The notes beneath the pieces are model-generated. The model was given only the letters and a program-made list of their open reading frames with translations, was not told the origin of the DNA and ran no database searches. A stretch of DNA of 14,064 bases from assembly GCA_030592625.1 (NCBI GenBank), contig JAUVIY010000035.1, positions 1 to 14,064 on the forward strand, in the 5' to 3' direction. Source of the stretch: Spirochaeta sp. Lineage in GTDB: Bacteria > Spirochaetota > Spirochaetia > DSM-2461. Shown here one piece after another: positions 1-9,331 of the stretch (positions are counted from its first letter, which is position 1; every line of letters starts with the position of its first letter). The position numbers and the translations under genes are program-made.

Positions 1-1073
1 AAGGGATCAAAGGTATCCCGGCCCTTCATCATCTGGTCGTAGCGCTTCATCACCAGGTCGTAGACACTGATGGAGCCGAAGTCTTTGCTGTCCACCATCA
101 TGCCTTTGAATTCATTGACGAATTTGGGATTAATTCTATTTGTCCACTCGGCGCCGAGCTCAACGACTCCGTCTTCCATGAACCAGAGCAGGTCGTAGTC
201 GGTCATGTTGGAAAGTTTGCCGGCTTTGGTGTCTTCGAGCATCCGGACATACAACGGACCCCAGTCGGTGAGCTGTCCTGTGAAGACGGCATCGGGTCCA
301 TAGGTTTGCATCGGGCTGTAATGACTGAGTGCGTAGATGTCTTTGCCCTTCTCCTGGTATTCCTGGGCCACTTCAATAACCGTCGGGGTATCTTCGGTGA
401 ATCCGAGGACGTCGCAGCCTTCGGCCACCAGGGCTTCAGCGGCTTCCCGGGCCTTGTCCGGTCCGTACCAGGCGTAAATCCATTTCACGTTTACGGTGGC
501 TTCGGGATTGACTTCCTTGATACCCAGGGCGAAGGCGTTCATGTGGCGGAACAGCTCAGGGATGGGGAAGGCGGCGACGTAACCGATCTTGTCGGATTTG
601 GTCATGGCGCCGGCCAGGAGGCCGTTCATATAGTAGATCTGGTACATGTCGCCCATATAGGTGCCCACGTTGGGAGTGCGCATAAAGCCAGAACAATGGA
701 AGAATTTCACATCGGGGTATTTCTCGGCGGCCTTGAGGGTGTCATCCATGTAGCCGAAGCTGGTGGTGAAAATAGCATCGACTTTCTGCTCCTGAACCAG
801 ACGGTCGATAAAGCGGACGGCGTCACCCTCGGGGACGCTCTCGACGACGACGGTTTCCAGCCAGGGAAGTTGTTCTTCAGCGAAGACTCGGCCCTGATCG
901 TGGGCGTAGGTCCAGCCGAAATCTCCGGCAGGGCCGATGTAGATAAATCCGGCTTTGAGTTTCTCTTCACCGGCTGCGGGAGCGGTGGCGGCATCTTTGT
1001 CACTGCCGCCGTTGGCAAATGCAAAGGTAGCGGCAAGAAGTGCAACTAAGATGATCAACAACATCTTTTTCAT
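1..1073 (-). CDS. BMP-family ABC transporter substrate-binding protein (nucleoside/purine type), 3' end outside window
   Basis: Exported solute-binding protein of the Bmp/Med/PnrA family, which delivers nucleosides or related ligands to an ABC importer. The 357 codons visible begin MKKMLLIILVALLAATFAFA followed by NGGSDKD, a type-I signal peptide without a lipobox cysteine. The mature part opens with the family hallmark AGFIYIGPAGDFGWTYAHDQ (about residues 41-60) and has TSFGYMDDTLKAAEKYPDVKF, KIGYVAAFPIPE and WIYAWYGPDKAREAAEAL, all typical of BMP proteins. The frame is open to the left edge, ending ..GRDTFDP, so probably only the last few dozen residues are missing. The start is fixed by AGGAG at about 1080-1084, six bases upstream. 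Permease and ATPase genes would be expected beyond the left edge. Family identity is firm; the purine or nucleoside ligand is inferred from the family and from the purine-type cluster nearby. Confidence 0.93.
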   Translation of the reverse strand, partial: MKKMLLIILVALLAATFAFANGGSDKDAATAPAAGEEKLKAGFIYIGPAGDFGWTYAHDQGRVFAEEQLPWLETVVVESVPEGDAVRFIDRLVQEQKVDAIFTTSFGYMDDTLKAAEKYPDVKFFHCSGFMRTPNVGTYMGDMYQIYYMNGLLAGAMTKSDKIGYVAAFPIPELFRHMNAFALGIKEVNPEATVNVKWIYAWYGPDKAREAAEALVAEGCDVLGFTEDTPTVIEVAQEYQEKGKDIYALSHYSPMQTYGPDAVFTGQLTDWGPLYVRMLEDTKAGKLSNMTDYDLLWFMEDGVVELGAEWTNRINPKFVNEFKGMMVDSKDFGSISVYDLVMKRYDQMMKGRDTFDP

Positions 1074-1100
1074 GATTTTCTCCTGTTTTTAGTCTGCGAT

Positions 1101-1116
1101 ATAGTGGTCACACTAT
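1101..1116. promoter_or_regulatory. Operator-like palindrome over the -10 box of the BMP gene
   Basis: The plus strand reads ATAGTG-GTCA-CACTAT, two perfect 6-bp arms around 4 bases. It covers the proposed -10 hexamer and lies 28-43 bases upstream of the start codon. That is where a repressor would block polymerase, and the length suits a small dimeric helix-turn-helix regulator. No regulator gene is in the window, so the binding protein is unknown. Confidence 0.4.
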
Positions 1117-1138
1117 TCCCCGGGTTAATAACTGTCAA
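1110..1138 (-). promoter_or_regulatory. Sigma-70-type promoter for the BMP gene
   Basis: Read on the minus strand, a perfect -35 box TTGACA (plus-strand 1133-1138) lies 17 bp from a weak -10 box TAGTGT (1110-1115). The -10 is about 37 bases upstream of the ATG, a normal distance. The poor -10 combined with a perfect -35 suits a regulated promoter. This is pattern reading only; no start site is known. Confidence 0.55.
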
Positions 1139-1255
1139 CTGAATCCGTCAAAGGTGAGTCATGAATTGATAGATATGAAGCTTCAATTCTTACCGATTTT
1201 CCCGGGAACCTGCAATCAAAACCGGCATGCAACATTCATAAGTACAAAAGTTTGG

Positions 1256-2077
1256 CTATTTCAGATTAACAATGATGGCATCAGACCATCGCCCTTTAAC
1301 CTCTTGCACATCCTCCTGTTTGGGATTGACAGCCAGTTGAAATTTCGCCATATCCAACATAGGCCCATCACTCCCTATCGCCGAATCCCCGCCGGCAAAA
1401 AATATCTGGTCACCAATTATTTCAGAGACCACCAGATCCTTGCTCTTTCCTTCTCCCTTAGGAGGCATGAGCACTCCCGTGCAGACACCCGAGCTATCAA
1501 CATCCGAGCGGAACGCATATAGACTTTTCTCGGCATCCAGTCCCAACTCTTTTTCGACAACCATCCGCATAGTATGAAAATCACCATTTGATACGATTAT
1601 AACTCTCACTTTATGAGCTTGGAGTTGCTGGATTAAATCTTGCATCGCAGGAAATATTTCGAACTCATTTTTATATACTTCATATCCTAATTTTGCGATA
1701 TCATCAGCTTTAATTCCCTTCCAATATGAAGAAGATCGCAAAATAAAATAGTCATCGGCATCCGTTTCGTCAGCTTCAATTACAGCATTGCATGCTTCCA
1801 TTTTTTCTGGATTTTGTTTAGCATGCTCTATGATTATATTATGTGACATATAACCACTACCCTCTTTTTTATGGGAAATAGTTTTGCCCCAATCGAAAGC
1901 TGCTACCACTTCACCTTCTTCCTCGGCAATAGCATCAAAAACCTTGGCTAATTGTTGATTCGCCTCGTCGGAGAACCCGGGGATGGGCTCAAATTCTTTT
2001 TGTCCTCCTGAAAAAACAGAGGCAACTACTAGGAACATGAGAAACACGACACATAATGACCTGAATTTAAAATACAT
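1256..2077 (-). CDS. Exported HAD-superfamily phosphatase-like protein with altered motif I
   Basis: A 273-residue protein starting MYFKFRSLCV, with a signal peptide to about residue 23 (VVASVFSGGQKE) that predicts export. The body has the HAD layout: motif I AAFDWGKT (D62), motif II VIIVSNGD (S163), basic residues for motif III in PPKGEGKSK (K207/K211/K213), and motif IV FFAGGDSAIGSDGPML (D231, D237). Related HAD proteins carry DxDx[T/V] in motif I; here the second Asp, the general acid/base, is Gly64. The protein may therefore bind phosphate without normal phosphatase turnover, or use another mechanism. The chosen ATG has TAAGGAGT six bases upstream; an in-frame TTG at 2131 would add 18 residues but has a badly spaced ribosome site. 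The gene is visibly AT-richer than the BMP gene and the right-hand operon, which may mean separate acquisition. Substrate unknown. Confidence 0.78.
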   Translation of the reverse strand: MYFKFRSLCVVFLMFLVVASVFSGGQKEFEPIPGFSDEANQQLAKVFDAIAEEEGEVVAAFDWGKTISHKKEGSGYMSHNIIIEHAKQNPEKMEACNAVIEADETDADDYFILRSSSYWKGIKADDIAKLGYEVYKNEFEIFPAMQDLIQQLQAHKVRVIIVSNGDFHTMRMVVEKELGLDAEKSLYAFRSDVDSSGVCTGVLMPPKGEGKSKDLVVSEIIGDQIFFAGGDSAIGSDGPMLDMAKFQLAVNPKQEDVQEVKGRWSDAIIVNLK

Positions 2078-2131
2078 TTTACACTCCTTAGATTTAACTA
2101 TGATCCATAGAACCAATTTTGAAGAACGCAA

Positions 2132-2781
2132 TTTCTATTTTTAGCCTCCTTAATTGTTATTAATCATCTTATTTCACAAGACAAATTTTTTTCATAACGT
2201 TCTTCTTCGGTGTGGATTTGTTTAATATGCAAGTGTTTGCGTAATTCTGATGAATAAAAATAGATTCCTGGATATCTGTAATATTGCTGGAAATTATTCT
2301 CTTATGGATTTTTATAAAGACAACATCGGACAATCGTGTCCTTTTTTCTATAAAGGGCATTGAGAATATCTTTTGCCTGGCATTCATACCCGGTCCCTGC
2401 ACTCTCAATGTTCGTTTGTATGACAATAGAGGGGAAGCCTTCACACCAACAAAAATTATATTATGTTGAATACTGTATGTCAAATAAAAATTCTGTGATT
2501 TTACTGAGAACATTAGTGAATTAATGATAAATTGTGCAATATATAAATAACAAATGTGAAATTTTCTGTAAAAAGCAGTTTCTTTACATCCCCTTTAAGT
2601 CTCCAGTCGATGGTTTATAACGTCGATCCCGAAACCGCCGGCTGAATGTCCTTTTCGCCTTTGCTGTTGTTCCTGGTATGGGCAGGACCTGGCAGTTCGC
2701 CCTTACCGTGAGGTTCCTTGATAAATCATCATTCTCATATCGTTCTTCGTTCAGGGTTCTGCATGGTCAAAAAAAGGTCTG
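2132..2781. other. Gene-poor AT-rich spacer
   Basis: About 650 bases upstream of the HAD gene with no recognisable gene. From 2160 to 2580 it is strongly AT-rich, with scattered stops and only compositionally unconvincing ORFs. From about 2600 the composition returns to GC-rich, with a stretch (2610-2765) that is open on the minus strand for some 60 codons but has no start codon and no recognised domain. An AAGGAGG on the minus strand near 2145-2151 is not followed by a well-spaced start. It may be the edge of a lost gene or simple intergenic DNA. Confidence 0.5.
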
Positions 2782-2816
2782 GGTAATTTCAAAAATGCTC
2801 GATTTTTGAAATTACC
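2769..2816 (-). terminator. Hairpin terminator after the aspD remnant
   Basis: A perfect 15-bp inverted repeat (2782-2796 and 2802-2816) encloses a 5-base loop GCTCG. On the minus strand it begins one base after the TAG at 2818-2820 that ends the aspD remnant, and is followed six bases later by seven T residues (plus-strand A run 2769-2775). This fits a rho-independent terminator of the old asp transcript. The stem is AT-rich and unusually long and symmetrical, so it could also be a dispersed palindromic repeat. Confidence 0.55.
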
Positions 2817-2817
2817 T

Positions 2818-4179
<1,362 letters not shown>

Positions 4180-4238
4180 TTTCCCTTTTGGCTTTGAATG
4201 GGATTGACACCGGGATGCCCCGGTCCTATTCTGGATGA

Positions 4239-4279
4239 TGCCTTCATGCCTTCAGCATGCAACGGCACTGATTTTTTTT
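4239..4279 (+). terminator. Orphan terminator-like hairpin plus T-tract
   Basis: Plus-strand TGCC-tt-CATGC-cttca-GCATG-caac-GGCA (4239-4267) folds into a two-part stem, and eight T residues follow at 4272-4279. This is the shape of a rho-independent terminator, but no plus-strand gene lies upstream of it. It may mark the end of a gene that has been deleted. The internal loop weakens the prediction. Confidence 0.35.
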
Positions 4280-4308
4280 CTGAGTGCGGAGCGCTCGGAT
4301 ATCGGGTC

Positions 4309-4329
4309 GATTATCCCTTTGGGATAATC
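4309..4329. repeat. Perfect 9-bp hairpin
   Basis: GATTATCCC-TTT-GGGATAATC is a perfect 9-bp inverted repeat with a 3-base loop, in the non-coding stretch between the asp wreckage and the SDMH operon. No T-run follows directly, so it is not a clear terminator. Function unknown. Confidence 0.5.
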
Positions 4330-4366
4330 TAAAGGCTCGGCAAGATCAAATTTTTTTTGTCTTGCT

Positions 4367-4402
4367 TCATCCTTTTTTTCAGGTGAAACTCAAAAAGGAT
4401 GA
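4367..4402. repeat. 11-bp inverted repeat with nested inner hairpin
   Basis: TCATCCTTTTT (4367-4377) and AAAAAGGATGA (4392-4402) are perfect complements around a 14-base loop that itself contains complementary TTTCA and TGAAA. It is the third palindromic structure within 200 bases. It is not preceded by a gene on either strand, so it may belong to a small non-coding RNA, an old terminator or a mobile-element end. Confidence 0.45.
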
Positions 4403-4480
4403 CGTGTGGTCATCATCAGCAGAAATGATTGCGCTCGATCGGATTTCCACGTTAATAGGGAGTTCCGGTCTCCTACATAG

Positions 4481-4585
4481 AGGATCAGCGGGCTTGGGCC
4501 GCGTGCAAACGCGGCGGATTTAGTGCTGCGCTATCCGGGCCCGCTTGACGCCGCGATTTACGGCGATGTGAGGAGGGCAAGTTGA
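4481..4585 (+). pseudogene. C-terminal remnant of an unidentified operon gene
   Basis: After a TAG at 4478-4480 the frame is open for 34 codons, ending ..ADLVLRYPGPLDAAIYGDVR-R-A-S before TGA at 4583-4585. Composition switches abruptly to GC-rich and gene-like, and the stop overlaps the TTG start of the following remnant, an arrangement seen between co-translated genes. There is no start codon, so this appears to be the tail of a gene truncated by a deletion or insertion near 4480. I do not recognise the family. Confidence 0.45.
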
Positions 4586-4839
4586 TCGTCAGGAACGGTA
4601 TGGTGGCGTTCCCCGGCATTAGCCGGATTGAGCAAGGGTGGATTACCAAAATCGGTGCCGGCCTCGCAGGACCCCCTGATGCCAAAAGCCACTGGATGCT
4701 TCCCGGCGGAACCGATTCCCACGTCCATTTCTACAACCCCGGCTACATACATAAAGAAGACTCCACCCTATACGAAAACGGTAAAGGCATCGTGGCCGAA
4801 TCGAGCCACGGATCATTCACAACCAGGAGCATTAAATGA
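4582..4839 (+). pseudogene. N-terminal remnant of a hydantoinase/dihydropyrimidinase-like cyclic amidohydrolase
   Basis: 85 codons starting at TTG with a strong AGGAGG (4571-4576) five bases upstream. The sequence begins MIVRNGMVAFPG, continues with GWITKIGAGL and WMLPGGTDSHVHFYNPG, and matches the N-terminal beta-sandwich and first metal motif (HxH) of hydantoinase, allantoinase and dihydropyrimidinase enzymes. Those have about 450 residues; here the family likeness fades after the HxH region and the frame stops at TGA 4837-4839. The stop overlaps the ygfK start by ATGA, so the deletion has kept translational coupling. In E. coli a comparable gene (hyuA) sits in the same type of cluster. It cannot be catalytic: the later metal ligands and the barrel are absent. 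It may survive only as a leader that feeds ribosomes into ygfK. Confidence 0.65.
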
Positions 4840-7800
4840 GCGACAAAATGCGCATGATCCCCTTCGGAGGACTCATCGACCGGATGATGGACGAGTGGCG
4901 GCACAGCCGCTCGGTGTTCGACATTCCCGAGGGTGATTTCTATCGCAAGGGCGATGACAGGATTTACGAAGTGTTCGGCCGGAAAATCGCGGTGCCCCTG
5001 GGACCCGCCGCCGGACCCCAGACTCAAGTGACTCAGAACATCATCGCTTCCTTTCTCACCGGCAGTCGTTTTATCGAGCTCAAGACCGTTCAGATTCTGG
5101 ATGCCCTGGAGATTGACAAACCCTGTATCGACATGAGCGATGAGGGTTTCAACACCGAGTGGTCTACCGAGCTCACCCTGGGTCAGGCCTGGGAAGAATA
5201 CTCCAAAGCCTGGATTCTCCTTCATCTGGTGGAACGGCTTTTCAATCTGGGTGCTTCCGGTATGGAACGTTCCTTCGTTTTTAATATTTCGGTGGGTTAC
5301 GATCTGGACGGAATCAAGACCCCGAAGATGGACCAGTACCTCGAGCGAATGAAGGATTCAGGTAATGAAGAGCGTTTTAAATGTTGGCTGGCCGAGCTGA
5401 GCGAACGTATCGCCGATCCTGCTTTCCTGGAAGGCACCGGTCTGGAAAATCGCCGTGAGGCCCTCTCCGGTCTGGCAGCATGTATCACCGGTACAATCGT
5501 CCATAACGTTTCCATTTCCACGATGCACGGCTGCCCCCCTTTAGAGATTGAGTCCATCTGTCGTTACATGCTCGATGAGAAAGGCCTGGATACCTACGTC
5601 AAGCTCAATCCCACCCTGCTGGGTTATGAGAAGGTGCGGGGGATATTGGATGACCTCGGATTCCGCAACGTCAAGATGAATCCCGATTCCTTCTCCCACG
5701 ATCTTCAGTGGGATGATGCCCGGGCTATGCTCGGCCGACTGGAAACCTTCGCCGCCGAAAAGGGCCGCCGTTTCGGGGTGAAACTCACCAACACTCTGGC
5801 GTCCCTCAACAACCGGGAGGAACTGCCCGGAGATGAAATGTACATGTCCGGCCGTTCCCTCTACCCCATTACCGCCGCCGTGGCCTCGCTGGTATCCAGC
5901 GCGTTTGAGGGCAGCATACCCATTTCCTATTCCGGCGGCGTCTCCATTCACACTGCTGAGGGTCTGCTGGCTACAGGTATCCGCCCACTTACACTCTGCA
6001 CCGACATGCTCAAACCCGGCGGTTATCGCCGGCAGAAACAGATCGCCGAGGCTCTGGAAGGGACTCCAGGCTGGAACCTGCCCACCATCGATGTCAGCGC
6101 CATGAAATCCCTGGCCGATGCTGCGACAAAGGAGAAGAGTTCTCTCAAGGCCTTCCGCGGCACCGATGCAGTGCTGCATGTCGGTGAGCTTCCCCTGTCG
6201 AATTGCTATGTGGCGCCCTGCACTTCGGCCTGTGCTATCGAACAGCATATCCCCGAATATATCCGCCTGGTGGGTGAAGAGCGTTACGCCGACGCCCTGG
6301 CCCTTATCTACGAACGGAATGCCCTGCCGTCCATCACCGGAAGCATCTGCGACCACCAGTGCCAGGTTCGCTGCACCCGGCTGGATTACGAAGGCCCGGT
6401 GAATATTCGGGAAATCAAGCTGATGGCCGTGGAGAAGGGCATGGCCGAGTGGCGTCAGCGCTGGTCGGCGCCCGCCAGGCGACAGGGACCGAAAGTGGCC
6501 GTCGTCGGGGCCGGCCCGGCAGGACTGAGCGCCGCCTTCTTCCTGGCCCGTGCGGGGATACCTGTCACCGTATTCGAGCGGGAGCCCGACGCCGGCGGCG
6601 TCATCCGTTACGTGGTACCCCATTTCCGGATCAGCCGGGAGGCCATCGACAGCGATATCGATGTCATCAAGGACATGGGCGCCGAGTTCCGCTTCAACCA
6701 GACTGACGTCACCGTCGCCGGTCTGAAGGCTCAAGGATACGACAAGGTCATCCTGGGCATCGGTACATGGGACAGCCCCGTACTGCCTGTTGAAGGGGAC
6801 AACCCCAACCTTTTTTCCGCCGTTAAATTTCTCTACGATTTCAATCAGGGCAAGTACCCGGAGAATATGGGAGAAACCGTCGTTACAGTCGGCGCCGGGG
6901 ACACCTCCATGGACTCGGCCCGCTCCGCCCTCAGGGTCCCCGGTGTGAAGGAGAGCTGGATTCTCTACCGCCGGGCTTTTGAGCAGATGCCCGCCAGCCG
7001 GGAAGAGTATGAAGATGCCCTGGCCGATGGGGTGAAATTCGCCTTCCTGCGGAATCCCGAACGCTTCGATACCGACGGCACCCTGACCGCCCGTATTATG
7101 GAACTGGGTGATAAGGACGATTCGGGGCGCCGCCGGCCCGTGCCCACCGGTGAGACTGAAAACTGGAAAGTGGGAACGGTGCTCTATGCTATCGGTGACC
7201 GACCGGACGCCGCCAACTACGCCTCCCTCGGCGTGAAAGCCGATGAGAGGGGCCGGGTGGTGAACGACTCCTCCCAGATGACCGATGAAGATGGCGTCTA
7301 CCTGGCGGGTGACGGACGTACCGGTCCGGCCACCATCGTCAAGTGCATTGCCGAAGGTCATCGGGCCGCCGATGCGGTGATGGCGGCCGTCGATCCGGAC
7401 TGGAGCTACGATGAGACGATCCCCTTCTGGCCCGCCGCCCAGCGTAAGAAAGAAATCGGGATAAAGAAGGGTAAGATTACCATGTCCCTGGTGCGGCCCT
7501 TCGATCGCATGTCACCTGAGCCCTTCGCCCGGGCCGAACGCACCCGCTGCCTGGAATGCAACTATATCTGTGACAAATGTGCCGATGTCTGTCCCAACCG
7601 GGCCAACATCGCCCTCCAGGTGGACACCGCCGCCGAGCCCCTTTTCCACGATCCGGGACAGATTATCCACCTGGACGCCTACTGTAACGAATGCTGTAAC
7701 TGTGGTCATTTCTGCCCCTGGACCTCCGGTGTCCCTTACAGGGACAAGCCGACGGTATTCAGTTCCAAAGCTGACTTTAATGACAGTACCAACGCCGGTT

Positions 7801-8000
7801 GGCTGCTTCAGGGCGACATCCTGGTGTGGCGCCTGGGCGATGCGGTGGGTGAGAACATCGTGGTCGGCGGTTCCGTTAAGGGCATTCCCGTTCTTGAAGG
7901 AGGCGACAGCTTCTTCCGGCTCTTCGAACTGGTGAACAGGGATCGCCCGTCCCTCTTCGGAGAGGTGGATCTGAAAACCCCCGAGGAGATTGAAGCATGA
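4836..8000 (+). CDS. ygfK: YgfK-type FAD/iron-sulfur oxidoreductase (putative selenate reductase subunit family)
   Basis: A 1054-residue multidomain oxidoreductase, close to the family's usual length. Residues 1-440 are a dihydroorotate/dihydropyrimidine-dehydrogenase-like barrel (LGPAAGPQTQ near 55-64, STMHGCPP 228-235, SGGVS 366-370). Residues about 450-535 carry the N-terminal cysteine clusters seen in glutamate synthase small subunit and dihydropyrimidine dehydrogenase (C457, C462, C466; C505, C509, C513). An FAD Rossmann motif VVGAGPAG follows at 556-563, a nicotinamide-binding GAGDTS at 686-691, and the second FAD motif YLAGDGRTG near 822-830. The C-terminus has ferredoxin-like cysteines C905, C908, C912, C915, C919 and C950, C953, C954, C956, C960. 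The likely role is cytoplasmic electron transfer between NAD(P)H and a partner such as the molybdenum hydroxylase. The selenate reductase label is historical, and the substrate is not established here. AGGAG six bases upstream; ATGA overlaps on both sides. Confidence 0.95.
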   Translation: MSDKMRMIPFGGLIDRMMDEWRHSRSVFDIPEGDFYRKGDDRIYEVFGRKIAVPLGPAAGPQTQVTQNIIASFLTGSRFIELKTVQILDALEIDKPCIDMSDEGFNTEWSTELTLGQAWEEYSKAWILLHLVERLFNLGASGMERSFVFNISVGYDLDGIKTPKMDQYLERMKDSGNEERFKCWLAELSERIADPAFLEGTGLENRREALSGLAACITGTIVHNVSISTMHGCPPLEIESICRYMLDEKGLDTYVKLNPTLLGYEKVRGILDDLGFRNVKMNPDSFSHDLQWDDARAMLGRLETFAAEKGRRFGVKLTNTLASLNNREELPGDEMYMSGRSLYPITAAVASLVSSAFEGSIPISYSGGVSIHTAEGLLATGIRPLTLCTDMLKPGGYRRQKQIAEALEGTPGWNLPTIDVSAMKSLADAATKEKSSLKAFRGTDAVLHVGELPLSNCYVAPCTSACAIEQHIPEYIRLVGEERYADALALIYERNALPSITGSICDHQCQVRCTRLDYEGPVNIREIKLMAVEKGMAEWRQRWSAPARRQGPKVAVVGAGPAGLSAAFFLARAGIPVTVFEREPDAGGVIRYVVPHFRISREAIDSDIDVIKDMGAEFRFNQTDVTVAGLKAQGYDKVILGIGTWDSPVLPVEGDNPNLFSAVKFLYDFNQGKYPENMGETVVTVGAGDTSMDSARSALRVPGVKESWILYRRAFEQMPASREEYEDALADGVKFAFLRNPERFDTDGTLTARIMELGDKDDSGRRRPVPTGETENWKVGTVLYAIGDRPDAANYASLGVKADERGRVVNDSSQMTDEDGVYLAGDGRTGPATIVKCIAEGHRAADAVMAAVDPDWSYDETIPFWPAAQRKKEIGIKKGKITMSLVRPFDRMSPEPFARAERTRCLECNYICDKCADVCPNRANIALQVDTAAEPLFHDPGQIIHLDAYCNECCNCGHFCPWTSGVPYRDKPTVFSSKADFNDSTNAGWLLQGDILVWRLGDAVGENIVVGGSVKGIPVLEGGDSFFRLFELVNRDRPSLFGEVDLKTPEEIEA

Positions 8001-9331
8001 CAGTCATAAAAGGAGCCACCGCCATCGAATTCGATCCTCCCCGGGTCAGGGAGAATGTAGATATCGTTATTGACGGTAACAAAATCGCCGGCGTGGGCAC
8101 CGGGGAGGCCAAGGATATTGTTGCCGACGAGGTGATTAACGGCAGCGGGAGAATCGTATTTCCCGGTATCGTCTGTTCTCATCACCACATCTATTCGGCC
8201 TTGAGCCGGGGTATCCTGGCACCTATCGGGCCTACTCCGGATTTTATGTCCATACTGAAGAACCTCTGGTGGCGCCTGGACCGGGCTATTGACGAGGATG
8301 TCCTGCATTTCAGCACTCTGACGGCAGGCCTGGATGCCCTTCGCTGCGGTACCACCTCCATCATTGATCATCACGCCTCTCCCGATTTTATTGAGGGCTC
8401 TCTGGATGTTATCAGGCAGGGCATGGAACTCGTCGGTGTCCGGGGTGCCACCTGTTATGAAGTCAGCGATCGCCACGGCCGGGACGGTATGATAGTCGGT
8501 ATCGAAGAAAATCGTCGATTCGCCCTGGAAACCCAGGCCGCCGTCGACAGGGGGGATAACCCCCGGTTGGTAGAGGCCTATATCGGGGGACATGCTCCCT
8601 GCACCATGCCTGAGGAAGCCTATGAGCGAATGGCCGATGTCATCAGGGAAACCGGCCGGGGGCTGCATCTTCATGTAGCCGAAGACCGATATGACGTGTC
8701 CCAGTCCCATGCGGTTTACGGCGAAGACATCGTCGCCCGACTGGATCGACACGGCATGCTGGACAGCCGGACTCTCCTGATCCACGGCGTCCATCTTTCT
8801 GAAGAGGAAATCGAAATCCTCAATGAACGGGACGGTTTTCTGGTGCATAATGCCCGGTCGAACATGAATAACAACGTCGGATATAACCGGAATCTTTCGA
8901 AGCTGCGTAATCTGGCCCTGGGAACCGACGGTATCGGGGCGGACATGTACGCCGAACTGCAGGCGGCCTACTTCAAGCACAAGGACGAGGGCGGTGCGTG
9001 GTGGCCCGGCGATTTTCTGAAGGCGCTCCAGGCAGGGAACCGCATCCTGGAGCGAAGCTTCGGCGAGTCCTTCGGTCGACTGGAAGCCGGATACATGGCC
9101 GATGTTGTTGTAGCCCGATACGACGCCCCGACGCCTCTGGTACCTGAGAACGTGGCGGGTCATTTCGTCTTCGGGCAGAATGCCGGGATTACCGAAACGG
9201 TTATTGTCGACGGCCGTATCGTTTTGAAGGATGGGGCCTTTTCCGATGAGATTGATGAGGCGGCCATCGCGGAGGGAGCCCGGGAACAGGGACGGCTGTT
9301 GTGGAAACGGATGGAGGGGATTGCTCCTTAG
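7997..9331 (+). CDS. ssnA: SsnA-type putative aminohydrolase
   Basis: A 444-residue metal-dependent hydrolase of the amidohydrolase superfamily, in the guanine/cytosine deaminase-like branch. Metal-site signatures are present: SHHH at 61-64 (H62, H64), LHLHVAED at 223-230 (H226), LIHGVHL at 261-267 (H263) and LGTDGIGAD at 308-316 (D311). The terminal beta-sandwich includes LEAGYMADVVV near 362-372. It probably deaminates or opens a purine- or pyrimidine-like ring; the actual substrate of SsnA is unknown. The start overlaps the ygfK stop by ATGA, with GAGGAG eight bases upstream, so it is translated with ygfK. The ygfK-ssnA order is the same as in E. coli. No sign of damage. Confidence 0.94.
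   Translation: MTVIKGATAIEFDPPRVRENVDIVIDGNKIAGVGTGEAKDIVADEVINGSGRIVFPGIVCSHHHIYSALSRGILAPIGPTPDFMSILKNLWWRLDRAIDEDVLHFSTLTAGLDALRCGTTSIIDHHASPDFIEGSLDVIRQGMELVGVRGATCYEVSDRHGRDGMIVGIEENRRFALETQAAVDRGDNPRLVEAYIGGHAPCTMPEEAYERMADVIRETGRGLHLHVAEDRYDVSQSHAVYGEDIVARLDRHGMLDSRTLLIHGVHLSEEEIEILNERDGFLVHNARSNMNNNVGYNRNLSKLRNLALGTDGIGADMYAELQAAYFKHKDEGGAWWPGDFLKALQAGNRILERSFGESFGRLEAGYMADVVVARYDAPTPLVPENVAGHFVFGQNAGITETVIVDGRIVLKDGAFSDEIDEAAIAEGAREQGRLLWKRMEGIAP

Noticed and set aside
306..1049. 247-codon plus-strand frame
   Set aside because: Antisense to the BMP-family protein, whose signal peptide and motifs are clear on the minus strand.
1163..1189. GAATTGA/TCAATTC inverted repeat downstream of the HAD gene as a terminator
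   Set aside because: Only 7 AT-rich pairs with a 13-base loop and no T-tract; too weak to call.
2169..2513. 114-codon minus-strand frame in the AT-rich spacer
   Set aside because: No recognisable domain, irregular composition and no good ribosome site; probably chance.
5541..7361. 606-codon open frame on the minus strand inside ygfK
   Set aside because: It is antisense to a strongly conserved multidomain protein, its translation lacks recognisable motifs, and such frames arise from GC-rich codon use.
7808..9163. 451-codon minus-strand frame across ygfK/ssnA
   Set aside because: Antisense shadow of the amidohydrolase; no motif and no ribosome site.
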